Assembly: GCA_011523515.1 (NCBI GenBank)
Contig: WTGO01000069.1
Location: 1-64,000 of the forward strand
Direction: 5' to 3'
Length of the DNA stretch: 64,000 bases
Source: Chloroflexota bacterium
GTDB taxonomy: Bacteria > Chloroflexota > Anaerolineae > Aggregatilineales > Phototrophicaceae
Shown: positions 9,156 through 18,829 of the stretch, in pieces
Layout: the number at the start of each line of letters is the position of its first letter
How positions within the stretch are numbered: the first letter of the stretch is position 1
Notes under the pieces: model-generated
Told to the model about the DNA's origin: nothing
The model's input: the letters and a program-made list of their open reading frames with translations, nothing else
Databases searched by the model: none
Position numbers and translations under genes: made by a program

Positions 9156-9336
9156 TTCACTCATTATTCGACCGGGTGCGCCGATGCGTCTGCGAGCGAT
9201 CGCTGGGGAATCTGGAGCAGGAGCGGCCACTGGTCGGAAAAGATTCATTGCTTGTCCGGCAAAGTAAATCAGGGAGGAATCGGGCGATAAACTGAGTTTG
9301 GAATGAAATGCTAGCAATCAGTGAAAGGAAAAAACG

Positions 9337-10857
9337 ATGAAGCTGTTTAGATCTCTAGCGCCGCTCGTGCTGATCGTGGCGCTGATAGTCGGCATGGGCA
9401 TTGCGACTACTGCCCAAATGTCGGAGTCGGTTCTGCGCTCGGCGCATGACGCCGAGTGGACGGGGCTGGATCCGCATGTCGCCAGCACCGTGTCGAGCTT
9501 CCACGTACTGGCCAACGTCGTGGAGTCGCTTACGACCAACAATGACAATCTCGAATTGACGCCGCTGCTAGCCACCGACTGGTCGCAATCTGACGATGGT
9601 TTGACCTGGACTTTCAATATACGCGAAGGCGTGAATTTCTCCAACGGCGTAGAGATGACCTCAGAGCACGTGGTCTTCTCGATGAATCGCATCCTTGATC
9701 CGGATACCGGCTCGGGTCGCGTGGCAGCCGTAGGCGGCGCCGGTACGGTCTGGGAGGCCATGGGCGACTATGCTGTGACCGTCACCACGCCCGAACCGAA
9801 TGCCATACTGCCGATTCTGCTGTCGAGCCGCGCCACAGCCATCGTGCATCCCGACAGCGTCGATGAGAACGGCGTAATTGTCGTGCCCATCGGCACGGGT
9901 CCCTTCACAGTGGAGGACCTGGACGGCACCATCAGCATGACCCTGGCCAAGAACGAGGATTACTGGCAGGAGGGCTTGCCCCTGCTGGACGCGGTTGAAA
10001 TCACCGTTATTCAGGAAGACGCGGCCCGTGAAGCAGCGCTGCTGGGCGGTGAAGTCGACTTTGTCACCAGTGTTGCGCGCCAGGCGGTGCAGGCCCTGCA
10101 AGACAACCCCGATGTGAATGTGCTGGTGTCGCCTGCGCTGGCTTACAAGTACATCGGACTGAATCTCATGCGCGAGCCCTTTGACGATGTGCGCGTACGC
10201 CAGGCCATCGCCTACGCCATCAACCGCGACGATCTCTGCGCCGCGGGCGACTTTGGTTTGTGCACGCCGCTCTACGGCGGTCCCATCGATACTGCCAGCC
10301 CCTGGCACTTCGACTACGCGCCCTACTCGCAAGATATCGAAAAGGCCAAGGCGCTGATGGCGGAAGCCGGCTATGCGGATGGCTTTGAGATGGAGCTGAT
10401 GCCCACCTCGACCTATCAGGATACGGTGCGGCAGGCGCAGGTTCTGCAAGCGCAGTTGGGCGCCATCGGCATCCGCACGACCATCAACGCGCCAGAGTGG
10501 GCTGAATGGCTGGAACTCGAAGGCAACTTCCGCTACGACGGCTACATCTGCAGTTGGAATGGCTTGATTGATGTCGAGCAATATTACTACCTGCAGCATC
10601 GCACCGATGAAGTATTCAACTTCACCGGTTACAGCGATTCCGCCTTTGACGCGCTGGTCGAAGAAGGGCGTACAATCTCTGACTTTGACGAACGCTACGC
10701 CATTTACGAGCAAGCCAATCAGATCCTGGTTGATGCGGTGCCCTATGTGTACTTCTACAACCCGGCCTTCGTGCGTGCGATGAGCCCGAGTGTTCAGGGT
10801 TATGTCTTGCGCCCCGACAACAACAATCTCTACATAAACACCTGGCTCGAAGGATAG
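9337..10857 (+). CDS. Peptide/nickel-type ABC transporter substrate-binding protein (family 5)
   Basis: Exported DppA/OppA-like receptor, 506 residues, that captures peptides or similar solutes for the two permeases downstream. It has a signal peptide (MKLFRSLAPLVLIVALIVGMGIATTA) without a lipobox. Family landmarks are LDPHVASTVSS near the mature N-terminus, LATDWSQSDDGLTWTFNIREGVNFSNG, and the signature VRQAIAYAINRDDL around residue 288. AAAGGA lies a few bases ahead of the ATG. It starts an operon with dppB- and dppC-like genes, a membrane protein and an S9 peptidase, which supports peptides as substrate. No DppD/DppF ATPases are present. Confidence 0.9.
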   Translation: MKLFRSLAPLVLIVALIVGMGIATTAQMSESVLRSAHDAEWTGLDPHVASTVSSFHVLANVVESLTTNNDNLELTPLLATDWSQSDDGLTWTFNIREGVNFSNGVEMTSEHVVFSMNRILDPDTGSGRVAAVGGAGTVWEAMGDYAVTVTTPEPNAILPILLSSRATAIVHPDSVDENGVIVVPIGTGPFTVEDLDGTISMTLAKNEDYWQEGLPLLDAVEITVIQEDAAREAALLGGEVDFVTSVARQAVQALQDNPDVNVLVSPALAYKYIGLNLMREPFDDVRVRQAIAYAINRDDLCAAGDFGLCTPLYGGPIDTASPWHFDYAPYSQDIEKAKALMAEAGYADGFEMELMPTSTYQDTVRQAQVLQAQLGAIGIRTTINAPEWAEWLELEGNFRYDGYICSWNGLIDVEQYYYLQHRTDEVFNFTGYSDSAFDALVEEGRTISDFDERYAIYEQANQILVDAVPYVYFYNPAFVRAMSPSVQGYVLRPDNNNLYINTWLEG

Positions 10858-10864
10858 CCGCAAC

Positions 10865-10897
10865 GCGGGGCGGGTTGGCGCTGCCAGCTTGCCCCGC
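10865..10897 (+). promoter_or_regulatory. Intercistronic stem-loop after the peptide-binding protein gene
   Basis: Outer 7-bp stem GCGGGGC/GCCCCGC encloses a small inner hairpin TGGC/GCCA. It lies within the 78 bases between the binding-protein stop and the DppB-like start, with no T tract. It matches the placement seen in the other three importers. Confidence 0.55.
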
Positions 10898-10935
10898 ATC
10901 GACCCTCCCCAGCCAACCGCAGAGCGCTGAGAGGT

Positions 10936-11892
10936 GTGAGCATCTTGAACTATCAGTACGTATTGCAGCGATTGTTCACCGCACTGATAGTTGTGCTTGG
11001 CGTCACGTTTGTCGTCTTCATGATTATGCAAATCGTACCCGGCGATCCGGCTCGCGTCGTGCTGGGGCCCTACGCCAGTGATGAGTCGGTTGCGGGTTTG
11101 CGAGAACGTCTGGGGCTGAATCGGCCCTTTTTTGTGCAGTATGCCTCCTGGCTGGGCGGCGTCGTACAGGGCGACTTCGGCCAGAGCCTGCTCAACGGGC
11201 AGGAGGTGGCGCCGCAGCTGTGGGGGCGGGTGGGACCCTCATTTGAGCTGGCGATGGTGTCGCTGTTCGTTGGTTTGGCTATCGCCTTCCCCGTCGGCAT
11301 GATATCCGCGCTAAAACCGGGCAGCGCAATCGACATCGTGGCCACGCTCTTCAGTCAAATCGGCGTATCCGTGCCCACCTTCTGGATGGGCATCTTGCTG
11401 GTGATCGTCTTCGCGCTGAATCTAGGCGTGCTGCCACCTAGCGGCTATACGCCCATCACCGAAGACCCGGGCGATTGGCTGGCGCATATCGTTCTGCCGG
11501 CTTTCACCGCTGGTTTCGTCAGCGCCTCGATACAGACGCGCTTCATCCGCAGCGCCATGCTGGATGTCTTGAGCGCCAACTATGTACAGACCGCGCGCGC
11601 CAAGGGCCTGGCGGAGCGGAAAGTCATCGTTAATCACGCGCTTCGCAATGCGCTTATCAATATCGTGACGATTATCGGCTTGCAGATTACGGCGCTGTTC
11701 AGCGGTATCGTCATCGTCGAAGTGGTGTTTTCCTGGCCCGGCTTGGGTCGGCTGGCGCTTAACGCGGTGCTGGAGCGGGATTATCCGCTGCTGCAGGGCG
11801 CCGTCTTTTTTGTCGCCCTGATGGTGACTGTTGTGAACCTGTTTATTGATCTGCTGTATTTCTTTCTCGATCCGCGAATTGAGTTTGCTTAG
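10936..11892 (+). CDS. Peptide ABC transporter permease, DppB type
   Basis: Membrane subunit of the peptide importer, 318 residues, about six membrane segments. The N-terminus YVLQRLFTALIVVLGVTFVVF and the IVPGDPAR motif are hallmarks of DppB/OppB. The ATPase-docking loop is TARAKGLAERKVIVNHALRN, about residues 214-233. The ORF-track start is GTG at 10936, but GAGAGG is only one base upstream of it. The TTG at 10945 has that site 10 bases upstream and would give MNYQYVLQR, so it may be the true start. Confidence 0.92.
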   Translation: MSILNYQYVLQRLFTALIVVLGVTFVVFMIMQIVPGDPARVVLGPYASDESVAGLRERLGLNRPFFVQYASWLGGVVQGDFGQSLLNGQEVAPQLWGRVGPSFELAMVSLFVGLAIAFPVGMISALKPGSAIDIVATLFSQIGVSVPTFWMGILLVIVFALNLGVLPPSGYTPITEDPGDWLAHIVLPAFTAGFVSASIQTRFIRSAMLDVLSANYVQTARAKGLAERKVIVNHALRNALINIVTIIGLQITALFSGIVIVEVVFSWPGLGRLALNAVLERDYPLLQGAVFFVALMVTVVNLFIDLLYFFLDPRIEFA

Positions 11893-11904
11893 GGCAGCGG
11901 GGCG

Positions 11905-12810
11905 ATGGCAGCGAAAGGCTCAAGATCCTTGGGCAAGCGGAAGCAGGCGGACGAAAGTCTGGGTCCGGCCAATACTTTGTGGCGCGACGCCGGCCAGCGC
12001 TTGCTGCGACACCGCTTGGCGATGTTCGGTGTCCTGGTGCTGCTGACCGTATTGGTGATGGGCATTTTCGGGCCAGCCATCACGCCTTACGACCCGAACG
12101 GCATGGACTTCGCCAACCGTTTTGCCGATCCGTCCTTCGCCAATCCCATGGGCACTGACGACTTCGGCCGAGACATATTCTCGCGTATTATCATCGGCGC
12201 GCGCGTCTCCCTGCAAGTTGGCTTTGTTGCTGTAAGCGTCGCTACCATCATCGGTACCGGCCTGGGTTTGATCGCCGGTTATGGTTCGCGCCTGACTGAC
12301 GAAGTCATCATGCGGGCCATGGACGTCTTGTACGCTTTTCCGGCGATACTATTGGCGATTGCCATCATGGCGGCCTTGGGCAAGGGCATCGGCAACGCCA
12401 TGATCGCCATTGGCCTGGTCTATATTCCTATATTCGCCCGCATTGCGCGCGCGGCGGTCTTGGGCATTCGCAACGAAGAATTCATCATCGCGGCCAAAGC
12501 CATGGGCGCCGGCGATGCGCGCATCCTCATTTCGCATGTTTTGCCCAATGTGCTGTCGCCAATCATCGTCGAAATCACCTTGAGCCTGGCCTTTGCCATC
12601 CTGGCCGAGGCGTCGCTGAGTTTCTTCGGGCTGGGTACGCAGCCGCCCGACCCCAGCTGGGGACGCATGCTCTCCGAAGGTCGCGATTTCTTCCGTCAGT
12701 CGGGCTGGATGGGGGTGTTCCCGGGCCTGGCGATCTTCTTCACGGTCATGGGCTTCAATTTTTTGGGAGACGGGCTGCGCGATGCGCTGGATCCCAAGCT
12801 GCGGCGTTAG
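11905..12810 (+). CDS. Peptide ABC transporter permease, DppC type
   Basis: Partner of the DppB-like permease, 301 residues, 12 bases downstream of it. It shows the DppC pattern: a charged N-terminus, one helix (MFGVLVLLTVLVMGIFGP), then PYDPNGMDF and GTDDFGRDIFSRII before the permease domain. The docking loop is IAAKAMGAGDARILISHVLPN, about residues 192-212. The next gene begins 9 bases after the stop, so transcription very likely continues into it. Confidence 0.92.
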   Translation: MAAKGSRSLGKRKQADESLGPANTLWRDAGQRLLRHRLAMFGVLVLLTVLVMGIFGPAITPYDPNGMDFANRFADPSFANPMGTDDFGRDIFSRIIIGARVSLQVGFVAVSVATIIGTGLGLIAGYGSRLTDEVIMRAMDVLYAFPAILLAIAIMAALGKGIGNAMIAIGLVYIPIFARIARAAVLGIRNEEFIIAAKAMGAGDARILISHVLPNVLSPIIVEITLSLAFAILAEASLSFFGLGTQPPDPSWGRMLSEGRDFFRQSGWMGVFPGLAIFFTVMGFNFLGDGLRDALDPKLRR

Positions 12811-12819
12811 GCGGGCGCT

Positions 12820-15051
12820 GTGAATCCCTCGGCGCCTCGACAGCGTTTGGTCGGCACGGCGGTTCTGTCGGCAAGCGCGCTCTTGCTGGAAATCTCATTA
12901 ACCCGGCTCTTTTCCGTAATCTATTTCCCGCCTTATGTCTATTTCATCATCTCGGTGTCTATTCTGGGCATCGGCATAGGCGCGGCCCTACCCGCGACCC
13001 GCCCGGCGCTCGCCGCCAGTAGCCGCTTGGCCATATATTGCATGGGCGCGGCTGGTTCAACCTTCCTCTTGCTCCTGCTGGCGACCTTGGGTCGGGCATC
13101 CCTCATTCAATTGCCCTTATTTGCATTTCTGGCGCTGACGTTCGCCTGCTTCGGTCTGGCGATTTCATCCATCTTCACTCTACATCCGACAGCGGGCCGA
13201 GCGCTGTATATGGCGGACTTACTGGGCGCGGGGATCGGCGCGCTGCTGGCAATCCCGCTGCTCAACCAATTCGGCGCTGTTAATGCTATGCTCGTCGCCG
13301 CTTTGGGCTTCTCTCTGGCCGGCCTCTATTTTGCGGCGGGACGCCTGGCTGTGGTGGCGATAGCCGCGCTCGGCCTCTCTGTTGTGGCATTTTCGGTCAA
13401 CGTAACTACGACTGCTTTGCAAGTGAACATGGCCGCCGTAACCAGTGAAAAGCCGATTGTCGCGGCGCTGCAAGCCGGCGGAAAAGTCCTCGAAAGCCGC
13501 TGGGATGCCTTCGCCCGCACCGATTTGCTCGATCCTGGCGACGGCGAATCGTTGCGCATTTATGTCGATGGCGGCGCCGCGTCGATCATGCCCAGCGCAA
13601 CGCACGCTGCCGAATTGATGCGCGACATCGGGTTTTTCCCTTTCGCCACCGAACAGCCCGAACGCGTCTATATCCTGGGGCCCGGCGCGGGGCTGGATGT
13701 TTTCTTCGCGCTGCAGGGCCGCGCCAAGGTCGTCACGGCGGTGGAGGTCAATCGCGCAGCCGTAGCGATGGTGGACGAATGGCGCGCCTACAACGGCGGT
13801 GTATATGATTCGCCGGGCGTCCAGGTGATTGTGGACGATGGCCGGAGCGCGCTGCGGCGATCTGATGACCAATACGATCTCATTTATCTATCGCAGGTTG
13901 TAACTCTGGCGGCGGAGCGCGGCGGTTATGCGCTGTCGGAGAACGCGATCTACACCGTAGACGCCTTCGCTGAGTATCTGTCGCATTTGGCTGAGGGCGG
14001 ACAGATTGCGCTCAAGCTCTACGACGAAGTCACCTTGACCCGCGCTTTGTCAACGGCGCTGGCGGCCTTGCGGCGGCAGGGTATGGACGACCAGACGGCG
14101 CTGACACATCTGATGGCCTTCGTGGACGAACGCAGCGCACAGCCGGTTCCGTTGCTCTTGATCGGCGCGCAGGCCTTTGAAGAAGACGATTCGCTGGTGC
14201 TGGGCGCGATCGCGCGCGATGTTGGCTTTAGGCCGCTGCTTCTGCCCCATGTAATGGTGCAGTCTCCTTTGGACCAGGTGGCGGGCGGAGAGCAAGCTTT
14301 CGCCGCCATCGTCGCCGAGTCTGAAGTGGACATTTCCGCGCCGACGGACGACCGCCCCTATTTCTTTCAGCTGGAGCGCGGTGTACCAGCCGGCCTGCAG
14401 CCCCTGGCGGCCATAGTCGCTTTGCTGTCGCTAATTCTGCTCGCTATCTGCCTGGGTTATGTTCGACATGAGCGGGATACTGCCGCGCGGCGCCTGCCAT
14501 TGTATTTCGCCGCGCTCGGCGTCGGCTTTATCGCCCTGGAGATATATGCCATACATCAGACACGCTTATTTCTGGGACATCCGACCATGGCGGTAACCCT
14601 GGTCTTGGTCACATTTCTGGTCGGCGGCGGAATCGGAAGCGGGCTCAGCCAGCTGTCAATCGCGCGCGCATTTCGACAGCGGCCGCCATTGGTTACCGCG
14701 CTGGTTGTCCTGCTTGTAATCGGTTGGAGCGCAGTGTGGACCATTGTCAGCCCTGAGCTTATTGCAACCGAGGTTGAGCTGAGGGCTGCAGCGGTTATGT
14801 TGTCCTTGCTGCCCTTGACACTCCTTCTTGGTATTCCTTTTCCACACGCGCTGGAGATCGCGGGCGCAGCCGGTCCGCGGCAGATTGCCATCGCCTGGTC
14901 GATGAACGGCTTGATGACGGTGGTAGGCTCGGTTGTCGCCGTCGTTCTTTCTATCTCCTTGGGATTCAGCGCCGTTCTCTTTTTGGGCGGCGGCGCCTAT
15001 GTCGTCGCAACCCTGATTTCGTTAGGGATGCTAGGTCGGGAGCCAGCATGA
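12820..15051 (+). CDS. Polytopic membrane protein with spermidine-synthase-like methyltransferase-fold domain
   Basis: 743 residues in three parts. An N-terminal block of about six hydrophobic segments covers residues 1-205. A soluble Rossmann-type domain, about 215-520, resembles polyamine synthases: YILGPGAGLDVFFAL as the nucleotide-binding loop, VEVNRAAVAMV after strand 2, and VDDGRSALRRSDDQYDLIYLS around the catalytic strand. A C-terminal block of six or more hydrophobic segments follows. The combination is known among uncharacterised membrane-bound spermidine-synthase homologues; true aminopropyl transfer is unproven. It has a GTG start 9 bases after the DppC-like gene, and its stop overlaps the peptidase start by ATGA. 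The operon suggests a link to peptide or amine metabolism. Confidence 0.75.
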   Translation: MNPSAPRQRLVGTAVLSASALLLEISLTRLFSVIYFPPYVYFIISVSILGIGIGAALPATRPALAASSRLAIYCMGAAGSTFLLLLLATLGRASLIQLPLFAFLALTFACFGLAISSIFTLHPTAGRALYMADLLGAGIGALLAIPLLNQFGAVNAMLVAALGFSLAGLYFAAGRLAVVAIAALGLSVVAFSVNVTTTALQVNMAAVTSEKPIVAALQAGGKVLESRWDAFARTDLLDPGDGESLRIYVDGGAASIMPSATHAAELMRDIGFFPFATEQPERVYILGPGAGLDVFFALQGRAKVVTAVEVNRAAVAMVDEWRAYNGGVYDSPGVQVIVDDGRSALRRSDDQYDLIYLSQVVTLAAERGGYALSENAIYTVDAFAEYLSHLAEGGQIALKLYDEVTLTRALSTALAALRRQGMDDQTALTHLMAFVDERSAQPVPLLLIGAQAFEEDDSLVLGAIARDVGFRPLLLPHVMVQSPLDQVAGGEQAFAAIVAESEVDISAPTDDRPYFFQLERGVPAGLQPLAAIVALLSLILLAICLGYVRHERDTAARRLPLYFAALGVGFIALEIYAIHQTRLFLGHPTMAVTLVLVTFLVGGGIGSGLSQLSIARAFRQRPPLVTALVVLLVIGWSAVWTIVSPELIATEVELRAAAVMLSLLPLTLLLGIPFPHALEIAGAAGPRQIAIAWSMNGLMTVVGSVVAVVLSISLGFSAVLFLGGGAYVVATLISLGMLGREPA

Positions 15052-16862
15052 GCCTTGTTCGAGAATCTACGTCTGCGGAACCTATCAGGCTGATGGCGAA
15101 AGTAGGCAGCTGCTGGTCGCCCTCCTTTTCGCCGATCGGCCAGAATCTGGCCTTCATCAGCGACATGACCGGGAGACCGCAAGTTTGGTGGCTGCCGTCA
15201 TCCGGCGGATACCCGCGCGCGGTGACCGCTTTCGCGGAACAGATTAGCGAGGTCGTCTGGTCACCAGCGGGCGACTGGCTGGCGATCCAAGCGGCGCCGG
15301 GCGGGGGTATGAACTCGCAAATTGACCTCGTCCGTCTCGATGGCTCGGGGCGCCGGCGCATCACCCCCGGAGGCGCCAGCAACAATTGGCTGAATTGCTG
15401 GACGCCCGACGGCGGCGCAGTGATCTTCTCATCGAATATGAATGATGTCAGCTCCATGGACAGCTATCTGTACTGTATCGAGACAGGTGAGACGCGCCGG
15501 ATCGCGGCCAATAGCGGCGCCGGCGTCGTGGAACATGTCGCCACGGATAGCCGGCAATTGCTGCTAAACCGCATGGTCTATCGCGGTGACAACAACGTAT
15601 ATTTGGCTAGCCTCATCGAGGACGATGAGCATTTGCTGACCGAGCATGAGCCGCCCGCTAGCTTCAGCAACGCGCGCTTCTCGCATGTCGATGACTGCGT
15701 GTACATGATTTCCAACCGCGACCATGACCTGGCTAGTTTCGTCCGCGTATCCCTAACGCGCAGCCCGCTGTGGGAAACCTTGCGGTCGCGCGCGAATGCC
15801 GAGCTGGAGCAATTCGCGATCTCTGCCGAAGACCGGCTCGCGGCGCTGGTGTGGAACAGCGCCGGCCGACACGAACTGGAATTGCTGGAACTTGAGGAGA
15901 ATCGAACTGCCGCGAAAATCGATCTGCCGGGCGAGATCGTCGAGTCGCTCACATTCTCAGATGATGGCGCCAGGTTGGCGCTGACAGTCTCCGGCGCGAG
16001 GCTGCCACGGGACATCTGGCTGCTGGAGACGGCCGATCGCAGCATGCGACAGCTTACGCACAGTCCCCACATCGGCGTCGACCTGACGGCGCTGGCTGGC
16101 GCAACATTGCTCGAATACGCTGCGCATGATGGGCTGCCCTTGAGCGGCTGGCTATACACACCGCGCGAGGGCTGCGCGCCCTTTCCCACGGCGCTCAGTT
16201 TCCATGGCGGGCCCGAGGGCCAGGAACAGCCGCGCTTTCGCTATGAGTATCAGGCGCTGGTTGCCCAAGGCATCGCCGTCTTTGCGCCGAATGTCCGCGG
16301 CTCAGCCGGTTTTGGCAAGCGCTTTGTAAACCTGGACAACGGCGCCCTGCGTGTGAATGCTATTCAGGACATCGCCGCGACCGCGCAATTTCTGATCGAC
16401 AGCGGCCTGGCTGTATCAAACCGAATCGGCATTATGGGCGGGTCGTACGGCGGCTACATGACCATGGCTGGGCTGACGGAGTTTCCGGACATGTTTGCTG
16501 CCGGAGTCAACATCTACGGTCTGGTCAATTTCAAGACCTTCTTCGAACAAACAGAACCGTGGATGGCGAGCATCTCCAAGATCGAATACGGCGACCCGGA
16601 GACGGAGGGCGACCTGCTGGACGCGCTTTCGCCCATTCACAAGATGGACCGCGTCACTGCGCCAACGCTGGTGCTGCACGGCGCCAACGATACCAATGTA
16701 CCGGTCTACGAAGCCGAGCAAGTCGTGCAGAATCTGCGCGAGCGGAATGTGCCGGTCGAGTACATCTTGTTCCCGGACGAAGGTCACGGATTCCGCAATG
16801 AGGAAAACCGCATCGCTGCGGCCATCGCCATCGTCGGTTGGTTTGCAAAATACTTGCTCTGA
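15048..16862 (+). CDS. S9 family serine peptidase (prolyl oligopeptidase/acylaminoacyl-peptidase type)
   Basis: Cytoplasmic peptidase of 604 residues. The N-terminal 340 residues form a WD-like beta-propeller (repeated SPAGDWLAI, TPDGGAVIFSSN and SDDGARLALT blades). The C-terminal alpha/beta hydrolase has the nucleophile Ser466 in GGSYGGY, an acid Asp548 in GANDTNVP and His580 in DEGHGF. There is no signal peptide. It overlaps the previous gene by 4 bases, so translation is probably coupled. At the end of a peptide importer operon it most likely hydrolyses imported oligopeptides. Confidence 0.9.
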   Translation: MSLVRESTSAEPIRLMAKVGSCWSPSFSPIGQNLAFISDMTGRPQVWWLPSSGGYPRAVTAFAEQISEVVWSPAGDWLAIQAAPGGGMNSQIDLVRLDGSGRRRITPGGASNNWLNCWTPDGGAVIFSSNMNDVSSMDSYLYCIETGETRRIAANSGAGVVEHVATDSRQLLLNRMVYRGDNNVYLASLIEDDEHLLTEHEPPASFSNARFSHVDDCVYMISNRDHDLASFVRVSLTRSPLWETLRSRANAELEQFAISAEDRLAALVWNSAGRHELELLELEENRTAAKIDLPGEIVESLTFSDDGARLALTVSGARLPRDIWLLETADRSMRQLTHSPHIGVDLTALAGATLLEYAAHDGLPLSGWLYTPREGCAPFPTALSFHGGPEGQEQPRFRYEYQALVAQGIAVFAPNVRGSAGFGKRFVNLDNGALRVNAIQDIAATAQFLIDSGLAVSNRIGIMGGSYGGYMTMAGLTEFPDMFAAGVNIYGLVNFKTFFEQTEPWMASISKIEYGDPETEGDLLDALSPIHKMDRVTAPTLVLHGANDTNVPVYEAEQVVQNLRERNVPVEYILFPDEGHGFRNEENRIAAAIAIVGWFAKYLL

Positions 16863-16950
16863 CGTTGTTACGGGTTAGCGGCGTGCGTGTTTTCCTCAGA
16901 TTTGCTAACATGGGGTGGTGCGGAAACATGGATCGGCCAAGGTGAAAAAC

Positions 16951-17784
16951 ATGGGCGAAATGACAATCGGCTGCGCGCTTTGGACACTGGGGGCCACCCC
17001 GGACGTGGCAAGTTTGGCGCGACAAATGGAAATCGCGGCGGAGATCGGCTGTACATCCGTGCAGCCCTGGGTCGTTGACTTTGAGTACCGTCCCTGCATA
17101 CTTGATCCCGAGGTCGGCTCTGCGGCCGATCGGCGGGAGGTCCTGCGGATTGCCGAGTCGCTTGGACTGTCGTTCAGCGGCTTCTGCGCGCAACTGCAGG
17201 GCGCTGTGACCTACGGCGGATTGGAAGAGCGCGACGGCTTGCGCTGGCGGATAGACAAGACCAAGCAAGCGCTCAATAGCACAGCCGAGCTGGGCGGCAA
17301 CATCGTGACGACCCATGCCGGCGTGCTGCCGGAGGACAAGTCCGACCCGGCCTATCAGATACTCCTGGGATCGGTCGGCGAGATCGCGGAACACGGCGCC
17401 AGTGTTGGCGTGTATTTCGCCTTGGAAACCGGGCAGGAATCGCCGCAAGCGCTGGGCGACTTAATCGACGAAGTCAACAGTCCCTGGCTGAAGGTCAATT
17501 ACGATCCCTGCAACCTGCTCAGATTCGGCTCTGAAGCCGGCACGATTCGCGGTGTTTATGACTTGGGCGACAAGATCATTCACACGCACGCCAAAGATTG
17601 GAATCCGGAGACGCGCCAAGCTACCTGCGGCGAGGGTCTGGTGCCCTGGGACGGCTATATTCAGGCGCTGCGCGACATCGGCTACCAGGGCGTATTAGCC
17701 ATTGAAGACGAGACCGGAAACGAAGACATGATCGGCTCGATTTCGCGCAGTTACGCGTTTATACGAGGCTATCTCAATGATTAA
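16951..17784 (+). CDS. Sugar phosphate isomerase/epimerase-like TIM-barrel protein
   Basis: Xylose-isomerase-like TIM barrel, 277 residues from the preferred ATG at 16951 (AAGGTG six bases upstream). The ORF track begins at GTG 16915. Visible family elements include MTIGCALWTLG at strand 1, VTTHAGVLP in mid-barrel, YFALETGQE with the metal-ligand-like Glu, LKVNYDPCNL with an Asp, HTHAKDW with His and Asp, and LAIEDETG with the last Glu. The next gene, a Gfo/Idh/MocA dehydrogenase, overlaps it by 8 bases, a common pair in inositol or sugar catabolism. The substrate is unknown. Confidence 0.82.
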   Translation: MGEMTIGCALWTLGATPDVASLARQMEIAAEIGCTSVQPWVVDFEYRPCILDPEVGSAADRREVLRIAESLGLSFSGFCAQLQGAVTYGGLEERDGLRWRIDKTKQALNSTAELGGNIVTTHAGVLPEDKSDPAYQILLGSVGEIAEHGASVGVYFALETGQESPQALGDLIDEVNSPWLKVNYDPCNLLRFGSEAGTIRGVYDLGDKIIHTHAKDWNPETRQATCGEGLVPWDGYIQALRDIGYQGVLAIEDETGNEDMIGSISRSYAFIRGYLND

Positions 17785-18826
17785 CGTCGGAATCCTCGGC
17801 GCTGGCGGGATCGCCGCGCTGAGCCACTTGCCCGAGATCGCGGAAGTCGACGGTATGCGCGTGACACATATCTGTGGGCGCACCGAGCGCCGTCTGCGTC
17901 TGCTCTGCGACCGCTTTGACGTGCCGCGCTATTCGACCAGTTGGGTCGATCTGCTGGCCGATGATGAACTGGACGCGGTGATTGTGGCGCTGCCACATCC
18001 CTTGCATGCCGACGCCGGGTTGGCCGTGCTGCAGCAGGGTTTGCATCTCTTCATGCAGAAGCCGCTATGCACCACGGTAGATGAAGCGAATCAACTGGTC
18101 GCCTCCAGCGAGGCGCGGCCTGGGCAAGCTGTATATTGCCGCCCTTCATTTGACCCGGTCGTTTACGAAATGAAACGGCAATTGGCGGCTGGCGCAGTCG
18201 GCACAGTCTCGGGAGCACTGGCGCGCCACAGCCACGGCGGGCCGGAGATCTACTATGCCGAGGTGACGGACAGCTTTGAGGAGCCGCGCGTCGAAGACGA
18301 CTTCTGGTTTTTCGATGCCGATACGGCCGGCGGCGGCGCGCTGATCGACATGGGCGTATACTCAATCGCCAATATCGTAGCGCTCTTGGGCAAGGTGGAC
18401 CATGTGACGGCGCGTATGGCCACAGTCGCCAAGCCGACCGTCATGGAGGATACCGCCACGCTAATACTGGAAATGGCGAGTGGCGCCTTGGCCACCGCCG
18501 AAACTGGCTGGTGCGACCCTGCTCGCTCATCCTACCTGCGTGTACATGGAACCGCCGGCAAGCTCATTAAACGCGATGAATCGATTGACTATATTCGTCC
18601 GAGTTCATTCGAGCGCGAATGGGCCGAGCCGCTGGTCGACGAAATCAGGCCGGCGCCCGTGGTCAATCAGCATGAAGAATGGCTGCGCTGCATCGACAGC
18701 GGCGAGCAGCCTCAGCTATCAAACTTGTGGGTGGCGCGACATGTCACCGAGATCATGCTAGCGGCGGTCGCATCACACGACAAAGGCGCGCGCATCGCGG
18801 TCAAGACCGATCCCCAACTTTTCTGA
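17777..18826 (+). CDS. Gfo/Idh/MocA family NAD(P)-dependent oxidoreductase
   Basis: 349 residues. An N-terminal Rossmann fold has GILGAGGIA at residues 5-13, and the QKPLCTT segment corresponds to the usual EKP motif with Glu replaced by Gln. The C-terminal alpha/beta domain contains GGGALIDMGVYSIAN, which carries the residues that line the active site in this family. It is translationally coupled to the isomerase-like gene upstream. Likely a sugar or cyclitol dehydrogenase. The convergent GH51 gene ends 3 bases away. Confidence 0.88.
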   Translation: MINVGILGAGGIAALSHLPEIAEVDGMRVTHICGRTERRLRLLCDRFDVPRYSTSWVDLLADDELDAVIVALPHPLHADAGLAVLQQGLHLFMQKPLCTTVDEANQLVASSEARPGQAVYCRPSFDPVVYEMKRQLAAGAVGTVSGALARHSHGGPEIYYAEVTDSFEEPRVEDDFWFFDADTAGGGALIDMGVYSIANIVALLGKVDHVTARMATVAKPTVMEDTATLILEMASGALATAETGWCDPARSSYLRVHGTAGKLIKRDESIDYIRPSSFEREWAEPLVDEIRPAPVVNQHEEWLRCIDSGEQPQLSNLWVARHVTEIMLAAVASHDKGARIAVKTDPQLF

Positions 18827-18829
18827 CGC

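Larger units (their letters stand above)
8849..9336. other. Divergent intergenic region with two promoters and the liv leader
   Basis: The only gene-free stretch over 300 bases (488 bases). It lies between livK (minus) and the peptide-binding protein gene (plus). It holds two outward-facing sigma70-type promoters and, within the predicted liv 5' leader, two overlapping hairpins. The short ORF 9135-9317 has no ribosome-binding site or recognisable protein and covers the plus promoter, so I do not call it. Confidence 0.8.

Noticed and set aside
9135-9317. 60-residue minus-strand ORF in the 8849-9336 gap
   Set aside because: No ribosome-binding site or known protein, and it overlaps the predicted plus-strand promoter.
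9661-11031. 456-residue minus-strand ORF opposite the peptide-binding protein gene
   Set aside because: Its product is rich in His, Arg and Gly with no recognisable fold and lies fully antisense to a clear family 5 binding protein. Long antisense ORFs are expected in GC-rich DNA.
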